64,000 bases of DNA from Clostridiales bacterium 1_7_47FAA. Its GTDB lineage: Bacteria > Bacillota > Clostridia > Lachnospirales > Lachnospiraceae. Both the position numbers and the translations under genes were made by a program. Location of the stretch: assembly GCA_000155435.1 (NCBI GenBank), contig DS990260.1, positions 1,707,578-1,771,577 on the forward strand, given 5' to 3'. The notes under the pieces were generated by a model. That model worked only from the letters and a program-made list of their open reading frames with translations, was not told the DNA's origin and ran no database searches. Shown one piece after another: positions 17,146 through 26,554 of this stretch (the first letter of the stretch is position 1; the number at the start of each line of letters is the position of its first letter).

Positions 17146-18929
17146 GCAACTTCCTCCTCTCCCGGCTGGCCGGAATCCGCCTGGGACTGGTCAAAATCTC
17201 CCCCTCCCTTGTTCTGGGATTCATATATTTCCTTATATATTCCGTTTGTTTCCAGCAGTTCCTCATGGGTGCCGTAACCATTCATCCGTCCATCATCCAG
17301 CACCAGGATGTGGTCTGCATGCTGCACGCTTGATATGCGCTGGGCAATGATGATTTTCGTGGTGCCTGGTATGGCGGTTTCAAAGGCAGACCTGATCCTG
17401 GCATCCGTGGCCGTGTCCACTGCGCTTGTGGAATCGTCCAGAATCAGTATTTGGGGATTCTTAAGCAATGCCCTGGCAATGCACAGGCGCTGTTTCTGGC
17501 CGCCGGACACGTTGGTCCCGCCGCGTTCCAGGTACGTATCATACTTTTTGGGGAGCCGTTCAATAAACTCATCCGCACAGGCCGCCTCACACGCCTGCCT
17601 GCATTCTTCCTCCGTAGCGTGGGCATTGCCCCAGCGCAGGTTATCCAGGATGGTGCCTGAGAACAGTACGTTCTTCTGAAGGACCACCGCCACTGCATCC
17701 CTGAGCGCCTCCAGGTCATATTCCCGTACATCCCGGCCGCCCACACAGACAGAGCCTTCACTTACGTCATAAAGCCGGCTCACCAGGTTTGCCAAGCTGG
17801 ATTTCCCGCTTCCTGTTCCGCCTATGATGCCAAGGGTTTCACCGGATTTTATGTGGAGCCGGATGTCTGAAAGGACCTGCCTGCCGCTTCCCTTTTTGTA
17901 GGAAAAGCTTACATTATTAAAGTCAATGCTGCCGTCCCTTACTTCTTCTGCCGGATTTTCCGGGTTCCTGATTTCCGGTTCTTCCTTGAACACCTCCTCA
18001 ATCCTCTTAACGCTGGCTGAACTCATGGTTATCATGACAAATATCATGGACAGCATCATCAGGGACATCATGATGGACATGATGTAGCTGAACAGGGAAG
18101 TCAGCTCGCCGGTGCTCATGGTTCCGGCCACGATGTAATGGGCGCCGAACCAGGATACAGACAGGATACAGCAGTAAACCGCCAGCATCATGACAGGGTT
18201 GTTGAATGCCAGTATTCCCTCTGCTTTTACAAACAGACGGCAAAGCTTCTTTGCAGCCGCGGTAAATTTCCGGTTCTCATATTCCTCCCTCACATAAGCC
18301 TTGACCACACGGATGCCGGATACATTTTCCTGTACGCCGGCGTTCAGGTCATCGTACTTCTGGAAAACAACGTCGAATGTTTTCCTGGCCGCCAACATGA
18401 TGCATCCCAGGATACATCCCAGGAACAGGATGGCTGCCAGGAATATCATGCTCAGCCTGGCATTTATCATAAATGACATGCCCATGCTGCACAACAGCAT
18501 CAGGGGCGAACGCACGGCGATACGGATACACATCTGATATGCGTTCTGGATATTGGTCACATCCGTGGTCATACGGGTCACCAGTCCGGCCGTACTGAAT
18601 TTGTCTATGTTTGCAAAGGAAAATGTCTGCACCTTATCATAGATGCCTTTCCTCAGGTTGCAGGCCAGGCCTGAGGATGCGCTGGCCGCATATTTTCCTG
18701 CCATGGCGCCTGCAAAAAGACTGATAAACGCCATGATGACCATGATACCGCCGTAAGTCCATACCTTTTTCATATTTCCCCCCTGTATGCCCTCATCAAT
18801 AATCAATGCCGTTATGAACGGCAGCATGACCTCCATGATTACCTCCAGGGCCGTAAACAGCGGCGTCAGGATGGAATCCTTTTTATATTGTTTCAACTGG
18901 CTGAATATTGTTCCCATATTTTCTTTCAT
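17142..18929 (-). CDS. ABC exporter subunit, degenerate-site half
   Basis: A 595-residue partner of the following gene: membrane domain (about 15-310), ATPase domain (about 330-575) with Walker A GGTGSGKSS, signature VSGGQKQRLCIARAL, and Walker B ILILDDSTSAVD. The residue after Walker B is Asp instead of the catalytic Glu, the usual sign that this half carries the non-hydrolysing site of a heterodimeric exporter. Start ATG 18929 abuts AAAGGAG; ATG 18917 is a spacing-wise better alternative. Upstream, TTAACTAGCTAA (18961-18972) is a near-palindrome that could be an operator. A LysR gene is divergent. Confidence 0.92.
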   Translation of the reverse strand: MKENMGTIFSQLKQYKKDSILTPLFTALEVIMEVMLPFITALIIDEGIQGGNMKKVWTYGGIMVIMAFISLFAGAMAGKYAASASSGLACNLRKGIYDKVQTFSFANIDKFSTAGLVTRMTTDVTNIQNAYQMCIRIAVRSPLMLLCSMGMSFMINARLSMIFLAAILFLGCILGCIMLAARKTFDVVFQKYDDLNAGVQENVSGIRVVKAYVREEYENRKFTAAAKKLCRLFVKAEGILAFNNPVMMLAVYCCILSVSWFGAHYIVAGTMSTGELTSLFSYIMSIMMSLMMLSMIFVMITMSSASVKRIEEVFKEEPEIRNPENPAEEVRDGSIDFNNVSFSYKKGSGRQVLSDIRLHIKSGETLGIIGGTGSGKSSLANLVSRLYDVSEGSVCVGGRDVREYDLEALRDAVAVVLQKNVLFSGTILDNLRWGNAHATEEECRQACEAACADEFIERLPKKYDTYLERGGTNVSGGQKQRLCIARALLKNPQILILDDSTSAVDTATDARIRSAFETAIPGTTKIIIAQRISSVQHADHILVLDDGRMNGYGTHEELLETNGIYKEIYESQNKGGGDFDQSQADSGQPGEEEVA

Positions 18930-18960
18930 CTCCTTTTCCCTTATTGGGGTGTATAATTAA

Positions 18961-18972
18961 TTAACTAGCTAA
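18961..18972. promoter_or_regulatory. Near-palindromic operator candidate
   Basis: TTAACTAGCTAA is a 12-base imperfect dyad in the AT-rich divergent space between the ABC exporter and the LysR gene. It could bind a regulator of the exporter. No direct evidence beyond symmetry and position. Confidence 0.3.
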
Positions 18973-19104
18973 CAATTACGGTACTTATATTTTATACCTC
19001 ATATTTCCTTGAATGTAAAATTCAAAAATGTTATAATCTATAAAAATCTTTTATCGTTATTTATCATATTTATTTTTTATTGTGGATTTATGCAGGAGAA
19101 AATC

Positions 19105-19980
19105 ATGAATACGGTGCAATTAGAATGTTTTTTAGCAGTGGCAGAATACCTGAACTTTTCCAAGGCAGCCAACTCCCTGAAGATAACGCAGCCAGCTGTC
19201 AGCCATCAGATTACATCCCTGGAGGATGAACTGGGCTCCAGATTATTTATACGGACCAGCAAAAATGTAAGCCTGACCGAAGCCGGGCTTATGTTCATCG
19301 AGGATGCCTCCAGTATTATAAAAATCGCCTCCGGGGCAAAAAAAAGACTGCGGTCAGATGCCTGCGACCTGCTTTATCTGACCATTGGCTGTCACAACCA
19401 GTCCGAGCTTGATCTGCTTCCTCCCATCATCAGCCGGCTGGTGAAGCATTTTCCCACGCTTCATCCTTCCGTTAAGCTGATTCCTTTTAAATCCATGGCA
19501 AACCTGCTGGAAGAGGAACGGATCCATGTCATGTTCGGGTTCCAGTATGATGACCAGAAAAAGCCCATCGGCATATACCATGAACTGGGCGGGCTAAACG
19601 TATGCTGTGTGTGCCCGGCCAATCACCCCTTCACCGGACGGACCACACTCTGCGCGGAGGATCTGGTTGGGCCGCTGGTCCTCTGTGACCCTCAGAGACT
19701 GCCCCAGCCCATACTCCAGTCCCAGATACGCATCTCATCTTCCTGCCATCCGTCAGAGCTTTATTTTGTGGACAGCTATGAAAGTATATTAGCCATGGTA
19801 AAGGCAGGGCTTGGATGTTCCCTGCTTCCTGCCTATCCCCGGTGCGCCCAGGACGGGCTGGTGTATATACCGGTAGAGGATCTGTCCCCGATTCATTTTG
19901 GTATGTATTATAAGAGTCTGAAGGGTAATCCGGTGTTAAAGGAATTCATACGCCTGATGGATACAGAAGGCGGTTTTTAG
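19105..19980 (+). CDS. LysR-family transcriptional regulator
   Basis: A 291-residue LTTR. N-terminal winged helix-turn-helix at about 1-60 (MNTVQLECFLAVAEYLNFSK, then PAVSHQITSLEDELGSRLF), followed by a type 2 periplasmic-binding fold effector domain. The start ATG 19105 has AGGAG six bases upstream; an earlier in-frame ATG at 19009 would add a hydrophobic non-family extension. It is divergent from the ABC exporter genes and convergent with a MATE exporter, so either could be its target. The effector is unknown. Confidence 0.92.
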   Translation: MNTVQLECFLAVAEYLNFSKAANSLKITQPAVSHQITSLEDELGSRLFIRTSKNVSLTEAGLMFIEDASSIIKIASGAKKRLRSDACDLLYLTIGCHNQSELDLLPPIISRLVKHFPTLHPSVKLIPFKSMANLLEEERIHVMFGFQYDDQKKPIGIYHELGGLNVCCVCPANHPFTGRTTLCAEDLVGPLVLCDPQRLPQPILQSQIRISSSCHPSELYFVDSYESILAMVKAGLGCSLLPAYPRCAQDGLVYIPVEDLSPIHFGMYYKSLKGNPVLKEFIRLMDTEGGF

Positions 19981-20010
19981 GAACCATCCGCATGTATGGC
20001 GCACCAATCC

Positions 20011-21354
20011 TTAGTCCCTGGTCAGCTTCCGTATCCAGTTCCCATAATTCACCTCTAAAAAGGCCGGTATGCATTTGAATATCTGGTCCGCATTCAGGCA
20101 GCACACAACGATTACAGGAGATGCCTTCACCACAAAGGCCATGTAAAATGACAGCGGCAGCACAATCAGCCAGATGCTCACCAAATCCATCTTCACCACA
20201 AACATGGCATTGCCTCCGCCCCGGATGATGCCGTTATTGGTGGGCATCTGATAGGACATGCCCACGCATACCACGCTCAGTATGATCAGGAAGGCGTTGG
20301 CCATGTCCCTTGTCTCATCGGATAAATCATACAGGCCAAGGACAGGTATCCTGATAAAGAACAGGATGAACCCGGATACAATTCCAATCAGCACAAATAT
20401 TTTTTGGAGCCGCAGGGCATACGCCTTTGTCTGGGCAAGGTTCCCCCTTCCTATGGCCTGCCCAATCAGGACGGATGCCGAGGAGGAGGCGCCCACGGCC
20501 ATGGATTTGACCAGCAGGAACAGGGTGGAGGCCACGCTGTTGGCAGCGATTGCATTGCTTGCCATGTGTCCCAGGATTACGGTCTGAAGCGCGGTGTTTA
20601 CGCCCCAAAGCCCCTGGACGAACAGCATGGGAAGACATACCCTGAAATAATCCTTTCCCAGCGTCACGTCCTGGTGCAGGTAATCCCCGGGCCTTAAGTG
20701 GATGGTCCTTTCCTTTTTGGCAATGTAAAGGACGAGGATCAGCACTTCAATAATCCTGGCTGTCAGGGTCCCGACCGCAGCCCCCGCGGTCCCCATCTCC
20801 GGCGCCCCGAACCTTCCGTAAATCAGGACATAGTTGATGCCGCAGTTAATGCAGAATGTGGATATGGACAGGTAAAATGCCACCTTCACCATCTCAATGC
20901 TGCGCAGTGTGGCAAGAAGTATCTGTGTAACTGCAAAAAACAGGTAGGTAAAACGGATGATACCGAGATACCGCATCCCCTCCCGTATGATTCCCGCATC
21001 TGTTGTAAAGATGGAAACCACCCGGTACGGATACAGGCTTGCCGCCGCTGTGAGTATGACGACCAGGGCCAGGGCGGCATGCATGGCGGTCACTGCAATT
21101 TTCTTCATTGGCCCTGTCTGCCGCTTTCCCCAGTACTGGCTGCAGAAAATCACAAGCCCGTCCCCCATTGCGGTCAGCAGCTGCTGATATACAAACTGTA
21201 CCTGGTTCACGGCCGCCGCCCCTGCCAGGGCCTGTTCACTGTACGCCCCCAGCATGATGTTATCAGCCAGATTCACGGCCAGGCTGATGACATTCTGTAA
21301 AACCAGTACAATATAGAGTGCAAAAAAGCGTTTTAGAAATTTATCCTTTGTCAC
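20011..21354 (-). CDS. MATE-family efflux transporter
   Basis: A 447-residue integral membrane protein of the MATE fold: twelve predicted helices in two related six-helix halves. Hallmarks include NLADNIMLGAYS in helix 1, the second-half counterpart GASSSASVLIGQAIGRGN and GIIRGGGNAMF. It should export cationic or drug-like compounds using Na+ or H+. The start is GTG 21354, preceded by GGGAGGAAG. It faces the LysR gene with a 30-base gap that holds no clear terminator. Confidence 0.92.
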   Translation of the reverse strand: MTKDKFLKRFFALYIVLVLQNVISLAVNLADNIMLGAYSEQALAGAAAVNQVQFVYQQLLTAMGDGLVIFCSQYWGKRQTGPMKKIAVTAMHAALALVVILTAAASLYPYRVVSIFTTDAGIIREGMRYLGIIRFTYLFFAVTQILLATLRSIEMVKVAFYLSISTFCINCGINYVLIYGRFGAPEMGTAGAAVGTLTARIIEVLILVLYIAKKERTIHLRPGDYLHQDVTLGKDYFRVCLPMLFVQGLWGVNTALQTVILGHMASNAIAANSVASTLFLLVKSMAVGASSSASVLIGQAIGRGNLAQTKAYALRLQKIFVLIGIVSGFILFFIRIPVLGLYDLSDETRDMANAFLIILSVVCVGMSYQMPTNNGIIRGGGNAMFVVKMDLVSIWLIVLPLSFYMAFVVKASPVIVVCCLNADQIFKCIPAFLEVNYGNWIRKLTRD

Positions 21355-21454
21355 GTTGCTTCCTCCCAGGTATGCGTATCTTTGGCTGACAGAAAGTGAT
21401 TGGCATACGTGTCCCAGCTAATTATATTGAATCCGGCGGCATATTTCAATGTAA

Positions 21455-21496
21455 AAACAGAAAAGGATTGAAAACAGTGCTGTCTTCAATCCTTCT
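21455..21496 (-). terminator. Terminator after the GH127 gene
   Basis: Minus-strand arms AGGATTGAAGACAG and CTGTTTTCAATCCT (14 bp, one G-U pair, loop of 2) followed by a T-rich run ending in TTTTT. It ends the symporter-GH127 transcript. Confidence 0.7.
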
Positions 21497-21498
21497 GT

Positions 21499-21530
21499 GC
21501 CATATCTTAGCCATATCTTAGCCATATCTT
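21499..21530. repeat. Three tandem copies of an 11-bp unit
   Basis: GCCATATCTTA at 21499 and 21510, with a third copy ending in G at 21521. It lies beside the terminator between GH127 and MATE. Short slippage-type repeat; no spacer structure. Confidence 0.85.
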
Positions 21531-21628
21531 GCCGCTATGACAGCTGATAATATATATCCATACCATCTTGTCATACCTTACCGTGACGCCTGCCCCCCAT
21601 GCCGGGCCGCCGGATTAACCTGCTGTCT

Positions 21629-23986
21629 TTACTGTTTATCCGCAAAGTAGATATGATACCTCTCCTCATCCACATCTGCCAGGGGCATCCATTTCATTCC
21701 GTCCGCCTCAAATTCCCGGACCCCGTCACGGAAAACTTCCCCGGCCTTCCGGTCATTCCATCCATCCACATCCGGGCAGGGCAGGTATTCCTCACCGTCA
21801 TTCAGCGCAGCCAGGATATATGGCCCATATGCAACGCTGGAATAAGCGCTGCCATCCGGCGCAGGCAGTTTTCTGAACCGGAATGGCAGTCTGATTTCCA
21901 TCCGGTCATCCGGCATCCACTGGCGGCGGATCCTTACATATCCGTCGGAATCCACCGTGAAGCCTTGGGAGGCCTCTGTAACCGCATCCGTTTTTGCCAG
22001 CCCGTCTGCCTCTGCGCCTTCCGGATGCACGGTGTGGATCCGGATATCCCAGTCCTCCCCGGCCCAGCAGGGAATCCTCAGGGCCACGGTCCTTTCCCCG
22101 CCGTCCTTTGGCCCATTGAAGGTAATCCTATACCCGCCCTGTGTCCGGGCGTCCTCCTCCAGTTTCAGTTTCCACCCATCCTCCATATCCAGTTCCGAAG
22201 GAATATAGAGGTTCACGTACACTTCTTTCTTATCTTCCCCTGCCGCGTATATGTTCCTGATGTAACGGAACCGGCTTTCCAGCCCAGTGCCGTGGCAGCA
22301 GGTGTTCTCAGAGGTATTGAATTCCTTCCGCCCGCCCGGACGCACCGGCATGAAGTAAGTGGTTCCCCCGTCCGCCTTGTGGCTGGCAGAGGACAGGATA
22401 TGGTTGTAGAGGACATTTTCATAATAATCCATCTTACGGCTGTCCGGCGAAAGCCCGAACAGGCCGAAGGTCAGACGCATCAGGTTATAGCTGGCGCAGC
22501 TTTCCGCGGATTTATCCGTCATATAATGGGCGATATCGCCCGGCTCATGGAACATCTCCGTCTCGCCCACTCCGCCAATGCTGTATTCATGGGAACGGAC
22601 CACCATCTGCCAGAAATTCCTTGCAATAGCAAGGTAGCGTTTCCCGCCTCCTGCTTTGTACAGCTCCAGTGCGCCGATGGCCTGGGGGATGTGCTGGTTG
22701 GCATGCATATCCTTTAAAGTATCAACATTTTCCTCCATGGGATAAAACAGCTTCTCATTGCGGAAGAACAGGGCCGCCCTGCGGTACCTTCCATCCCCGG
22801 TTTCCCGGTACAGGCGGACCATGACGGAAATCATGCCGCCGAATTCCCCTGCGATGTACATGGACCACATCTTATCCAGCTGTGCCCTGGAAAGCCTGGA
22901 CAGACGTCCATAGATCCAGTCCCCCAGCCCTGTCAGCAGATGGAACGCTTCCTTGCTCCCGGCCAGGCAATAGCAGTCATATAATCCTGACATTATCTTA
23001 TCCAGGGTATAGTAGGGCGCCCATATCTCCGGATACCTTGTATATACCTCCAGAAGGTCAAACTGCTGCTCTGAATAGGCGCTCAGGAACCCTTTGGCGC
23101 AGCCCTTTGCTTCCAGGGCCTTCTGGCACTCTGCCAGGGCATTTACCATATAGTTGATTTTGTCCTTCAGCTCCGGCTGGCCGTGGACACTGCAGGCCAG
23201 GGCCAGCCCGGACAGGTAATGCCCGGTGGTATGGCCTTTCAGGTTGCACTCCGGCGCATCCCAGCCCGTCATCGGCCCTGCGCCCCGCACATCCAGCCCT
23301 GCCGCGCTGCGGAAGTTGTACAGCATCTGGTCATCGTCCACGGACAGCAGCCAGCGGATCATCCGCTCCTGGGCGTCCCAGAACCTGGTTCCTTCTGACA
23401 GCCGCACGGAACCGGCCGGCACCTCGCCTGCAGATATCCTGGCAGGCCCTGGATCCTCCCGCTGATCCGTGACCAGAATCTGCGCATCCGCAGTAAGCCC
23501 GGTTTCCTCTGCATATCCTTTTACATGTATGGTTTTTCCGGATACCGGAAGGGTAAACGGTTCCCACTTGACCGGAAGCGTGGTAGGGATTCCCCTGTCA
23601 TCCGTTGCAATGACCACTGGGGGAAGTTCCCCCGGTTCCCCTGGCCTCACCGTCCTTTTAACAGGGCGCAGGCTGACAATGGACGCCTTCCTGGGTTCCT
23701 CCAGCACCGTTGCCTCAAAGGTACGGTCCGCCAAACCTCCTTCATAGGCAGAAGATGCGGTAAGGAGGATCTTGCGGTTGCCCACCCCGTAAGTGGGCCT
23801 GGTCACTTTTCCGTCATGGCTTATGAAAAGAGTTTCGTGTGATTTCCAGCTGAAACGCGCTCCGCGTTTTCCCCTGGACGGCAGTTTCAAATCCGTATCC
23901 ACCGTGTTCAGGTTGCCAATATAGATATCCGCCAAATCCTGGCGGACCGCCTCTTCCGGCAGGATTACATCTGTTCTTCCACTCAT
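21629..23986 (-). CDS. GH127-family glycosidase (beta-L-arabinofuranosidase-like) with N-terminal Ig-like domain
   Basis: A 785-residue protein. The central and C-terminal parts match family GH127 (formerly DUF1680): CNLKGHTTGHYLSGLALA, MHANQHIPQAIGALELY, and the zinc/cysteine active-site segment TSENTCCHGTGLESR, which carries the vicinal cysteines and glutamate used by beta-L-arabinofuranosidases. An N-terminal region (about 100-175) looks like a bacterial Ig-like domain (RPGEPGELPPVV then LPVKWEPF). No signal peptide is present, so it should act in the cytoplasm on imported sugars. Its start overlaps the end of the symporter gene by ATGA. The exact sugar linkage is not certain because GH127 relatives differ. 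Confidence 0.85.
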   Translation of the reverse strand: MSGRTDVILPEEAVRQDLADIYIGNLNTVDTDLKLPSRGKRGARFSWKSHETLFISHDGKVTRPTYGVGNRKILLTASSAYEGGLADRTFEATVLEEPRKASIVSLRPVKRTVRPGEPGELPPVVIATDDRGIPTTLPVKWEPFTLPVSGKTIHVKGYAEETGLTADAQILVTDQREDPGPARISAGEVPAGSVRLSEGTRFWDAQERMIRWLLSVDDDQMLYNFRSAAGLDVRGAGPMTGWDAPECNLKGHTTGHYLSGLALACSVHGQPELKDKINYMVNALAECQKALEAKGCAKGFLSAYSEQQFDLLEVYTRYPEIWAPYYTLDKIMSGLYDCYCLAGSKEAFHLLTGLGDWIYGRLSRLSRAQLDKMWSMYIAGEFGGMISVMVRLYRETGDGRYRRAALFFRNEKLFYPMEENVDTLKDMHANQHIPQAIGALELYKAGGGKRYLAIARNFWQMVVRSHEYSIGGVGETEMFHEPGDIAHYMTDKSAESCASYNLMRLTFGLFGLSPDSRKMDYYENVLYNHILSSASHKADGGTTYFMPVRPGGRKEFNTSENTCCHGTGLESRFRYIRNIYAAGEDKKEVYVNLYIPSELDMEDGWKLKLEEDARTQGGYRITFNGPKDGGERTVALRIPCWAGEDWDIRIHTVHPEGAEADGLAKTDAVTEASQGFTVDSDGYVRIRRQWMPDDRMEIRLPFRFRKLPAPDGSAYSSVAYGPYILAALNDGEEYLPCPDVDGWNDRKAGEVFRDGVREFEADGMKWMPLADVDEERYHIYFADKQ

Positions 23987-25425
23987 TGCGCGGCTTCCTC
24001 CCAGTTTGCATTCATTGGTTTTTCCTTGACTGCCTTTTCCTTTACAGCCTTTATCCCGGTTTCCTGGATTCCACCAAGGACCTTTTCTTTTATCCAGTCT
24101 TTTCCTTCAATTACCCTGGTAATCAGCATGGCCAGGGCCGGGTCGCCAGCCACGTTATTCATGGTGCAGAACGGGTCTGTCAGCGTTCCCATGATGACAA
24201 TGATCGGTATGACGGATGTGGGGAACCCGAACGCGGTACAGATGAACATCTCGCCGATAAACCCGCCGCTTGGAATGGTTCCCACGATGATACCGCTGAG
24301 AAGAGCCACAATCACTGCCTTTGCAATCTCCCCAGGTCCCATGGACATATGGAAAATACCGAATAGGAATGCAATCTTGACAATCTGCACCGACACCACG
24401 CCATTTTTATGCATACTGGCCCCAAGAGGGATCACAAGACTGCTGATTTCCTCGGAAATCCCCATCTTCTTAGCCGCAAGCAGGTTGACAGGGATGCATG
24501 CCGTACTGCTGCAGGCGCCTGCGGCCGTGGTGGCCGGAAGCCAGATTTCGGTCCAGTAACGTTTCACGCCTTCCGCTCCCCCGCTGATGAACGGGACAAT
24601 GATGCCAAAACCAATGAAAAACAGGATACAGAAAACCGCATATATCACGGACATCCTGGCAACGGATCCGATGATCTGGCTTCCGACCTTGCCAATCAGT
24701 GTTGCAAAGTAACAGGCAATGCCCACCGGCGCATAATACATGACAATGGATACCATCCTGCCTAACGCCTCACTCAGCGCTGAAAACAGGCTTATGATTG
24801 GTTTTCCCTTTTCCCCGATGCTGGCAACTGCGATTCCGAACAGGATTGCAAATACAATCAGTGCCATCATATTGCTGATGGACAGCAGGTCCACGAAATC
24901 CGTTACCGTAAACATATTTACAAAGTTAAGGGACGTATTGCCCGGGTCAATCTCCCCGGCCAGATTTACCGTGACGCCTTTAGCCGGGTCAAACATCTTG
25001 ACCGCCCCGACAGCCAGCAGGGATGTTATCAGCCCGCCTATGACAATTGCGGCAAAAAACACGCCCAATACCTTTCCCAGCTTACCCAGATTGCCCATAT
25101 TGGCAATGGAATTTGCTATGGAAATGAAAACCACCGGTACAATAAGACAGAATACCATATTCAGGAAAATGTCTGCAAAGGGCTGCAGTACAGCCGTCTT
25201 CTCCCCCAGGAAAACTCCCAGCAAAGCTCCCGCAACCACACCGGTTAACAGGATAATGGAAAACCTGTAACTCTTTAAGATGTTTCTTAACCTTGAACCT
25301 GATTCATTCTGAACCCCTCCTATTATTTTCTTTTTTGTCACCCCATTGCTGATATGCCTATTATAGAAAAACATGGGCTGGAAAAAAAGAAAGGAAAGGA
25401 ACCATTTATATAATAAAATCAACAT
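23983..25425 (-). CDS. Dicarboxylate/amino acid:cation symporter (DAACS family)
   Basis: Up to 480 residues. The glutamate-transporter fold is clear: helical segments with GVVAGALLGVFLG, PVVFISIANSIANMG, LPATTAAGACSSTACIPVNLL (serine-rich reentrant loop HP1), and MGTLTDPFCTMNNVAGD (helix 7-8 region with NMD-like substrate/Na site). It would import acidic amino acids or C4-dicarboxylates. The N terminus is problematic: AGGAGGGG with ATG at 25307 is out of frame and stops after six codons, while in-frame ATGs at 25425 and 25374 lack ribosome sites. The true start or a one-base frameshift is unresolved. Coupled to GH127 by ATGA. Confidence 0.82.
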   Translation of the reverse strand: MLILLYKWFLSFLFFQPMFFYNRHISNGVTKKKIIGGVQNESGSRLRNILKSYRFSIILLTGVVAGALLGVFLGEKTAVLQPFADIFLNMVFCLIVPVVFISIANSIANMGNLGKLGKVLGVFFAAIVIGGLITSLLAVGAVKMFDPAKGVTVNLAGEIDPGNTSLNFVNMFTVTDFVDLLSISNMMALIVFAILFGIAVASIGEKGKPIISLFSALSEALGRMVSIVMYYAPVGIACYFATLIGKVGSQIIGSVARMSVIYAVFCILFFIGFGIIVPFISGGAEGVKRYWTEIWLPATTAAGACSSTACIPVNLLAAKKMGISEEISSLVIPLGASMHKNGVVSVQIVKIAFLFGIFHMSMGPGEIAKAVIVALLSGIIVGTIPSGGFIGEMFICTAFGFPTSVIPIIVIMGTLTDPFCTMNNVAGDPALAMLITRVIEGKDWIKEKVLGGIQETGIKAVKEKAVKEKPMNANWEEAAQ

Positions 25426-25453
25426 AATTTATATGATAAAATCAAATAATTTA

Positions 25454-25482
25454 TTGTTCATTAACTGAAAAAGTGTTAAAAT
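25454..25482 (+). promoter_or_regulatory. Candidate promoter for the AraC gene
   Basis: TTGTTC (25454-25459), 17-base spacer, TAAAAT (25477-25482). The -10 is good, the -35 weak. About 107 bases before the start at 25589. Confidence 0.4.
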
Positions 25483-25588
25483 AATACAATGATTTAATAT
25501 GTTTGAAACCCCGGAAACCCTTGTAAATACAGGCACTGGCCTGTATGAAGCCATCAGCCGGCCGTGTACCGGACATTGGAGGACTTTT

Positions 25589-26554
25589 ATGTATATAAAC
25601 ATCATCTGCCCGCCCCTGCCCCATCTGATTGTGGGAGGGATATCACTTTTCCGCAAAGGGGACCGCCATGAGCGGCGGGCCATCCACAAGACCTTTGACT
25701 TGATTTATGTTCAGAAGGGAACCCTGTACATGGAGGAAAATGGAATCCAGTTTGATGTAAAAGAGGGAGATTTCCTGATCCTGGTGCCGGAGCTGATACA
25801 CGCAGGATACCGCCACTGTACAGAGGACACCGTGTTTTCCTGGATGCATTTTTATACGGAGGGCGGATATACCTGTACCAAAAATCCGGTCAGTTATATG
25901 CCGTCCAAGATGAATAAGAACAAATACTACCAGAAGGATAAGTTTACCATTTCCCTGCCCCAGTTTGGGTCCCTGCCAAGAAAACAGGGAGACCGGCTAA
26001 AGGATTATATGGAGCAGATATCCCAGGTAAAGATTGATAAATACAACCAGCAGAAACTGTTTTTCGACTCCACCTCCTCCCAGATTGAGTACCAGATCCT
26101 GTTCCTCCGGATTCTTTCCCTTATCTGTGAATCCAATGAACATCCAAAGGAAAAAGACCTGGCAGGGGAAATCTACAGTTATATGTGCAAGGTTTATGCC
26201 CAGCCCTTCAGCCTGGCAGGGTTATCCCACCGTTTTTCCTTCCATCCCGCCTACATTACCAGGTGCGTGAAAAAGAAATACCATATGACCCCTCTGCAGC
26301 TCCTGATTCAAATCCGCATGGAGGAAGCCCGCAAGCTTTTAAAAACTACCTCGCTCCATGTAAACACCATTGGCCAGCTGGTGGGATATCCGGACGCCGC
26401 GTATTTCTCAAAACAGTTCAAACAGGTCATGGGGATGACGGCTGCGGCGTGCAGGCGGGAAGCGCAGGGGGAAAGGGACGCAGGGGTGGCGGACGCAGGA
26501 ACAAAGGAGCCAGGGGGGGACGGAGTTGTGAGGGGGATGGAGCCGGAAGTGTAA
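25589..26554 (+). CDS. AraC-family transcriptional regulator
   Basis: A 321-residue regulator. N-terminal cupin-type sensor (about 1-100; FDLIYVQKGTLYM, VKEGDFLILVPELIHAG), C-terminal double helix-turn-helix (about 200-295; FSLAGLSHRFSFHPAYITRC and the second helix pair ending in VGYPDAAYFSKQFKQVMG). ATG 25589 has GGAGGA at six bases; the 90-base extension upstream lacks one. Divergent from the symporter-GH127 pair, which it most likely regulates in response to a sugar. The last 25 or so residues are a low-complexity Gly/Arg/Asp/Glu tail, and the stop codon falls inside a 15-bp tandem repeat. Confidence 0.9.
   Translation: MYINIICPPLPHLIVGGISLFRKGDRHERRAIHKTFDLIYVQKGTLYMEENGIQFDVKEGDFLILVPELIHAGYRHCTEDTVFSWMHFYTEGGYTCTKNPVSYMPSKMNKNKYYQKDKFTISLPQFGSLPRKQGDRLKDYMEQISQVKIDKYNQQKLFFDSTSSQIEYQILFLRILSLICESNEHPKEKDLAGEIYSYMCKVYAQPFSLAGLSHRFSFHPAYITRCVKKKYHMTPLQLLIQIRMEEARKLLKTTSLHVNTIGQLVGYPDAAYFSKQFKQVMGMTAAACRREAQGERDAGVADAGTKEPGGDGVVRGMEPEV

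Noticed and set aside
21499-21530. Possible CRISPR-like array
   Set aside because: The units are only 11 bp, directly adjacent and without spacers; no cas genes are near.
21599-22717. A 372-codon open frame on the plus strand
   Set aside because: It lies opposite the GH127 gene, has no recognisable domain and is explained by GC-rich codon use.
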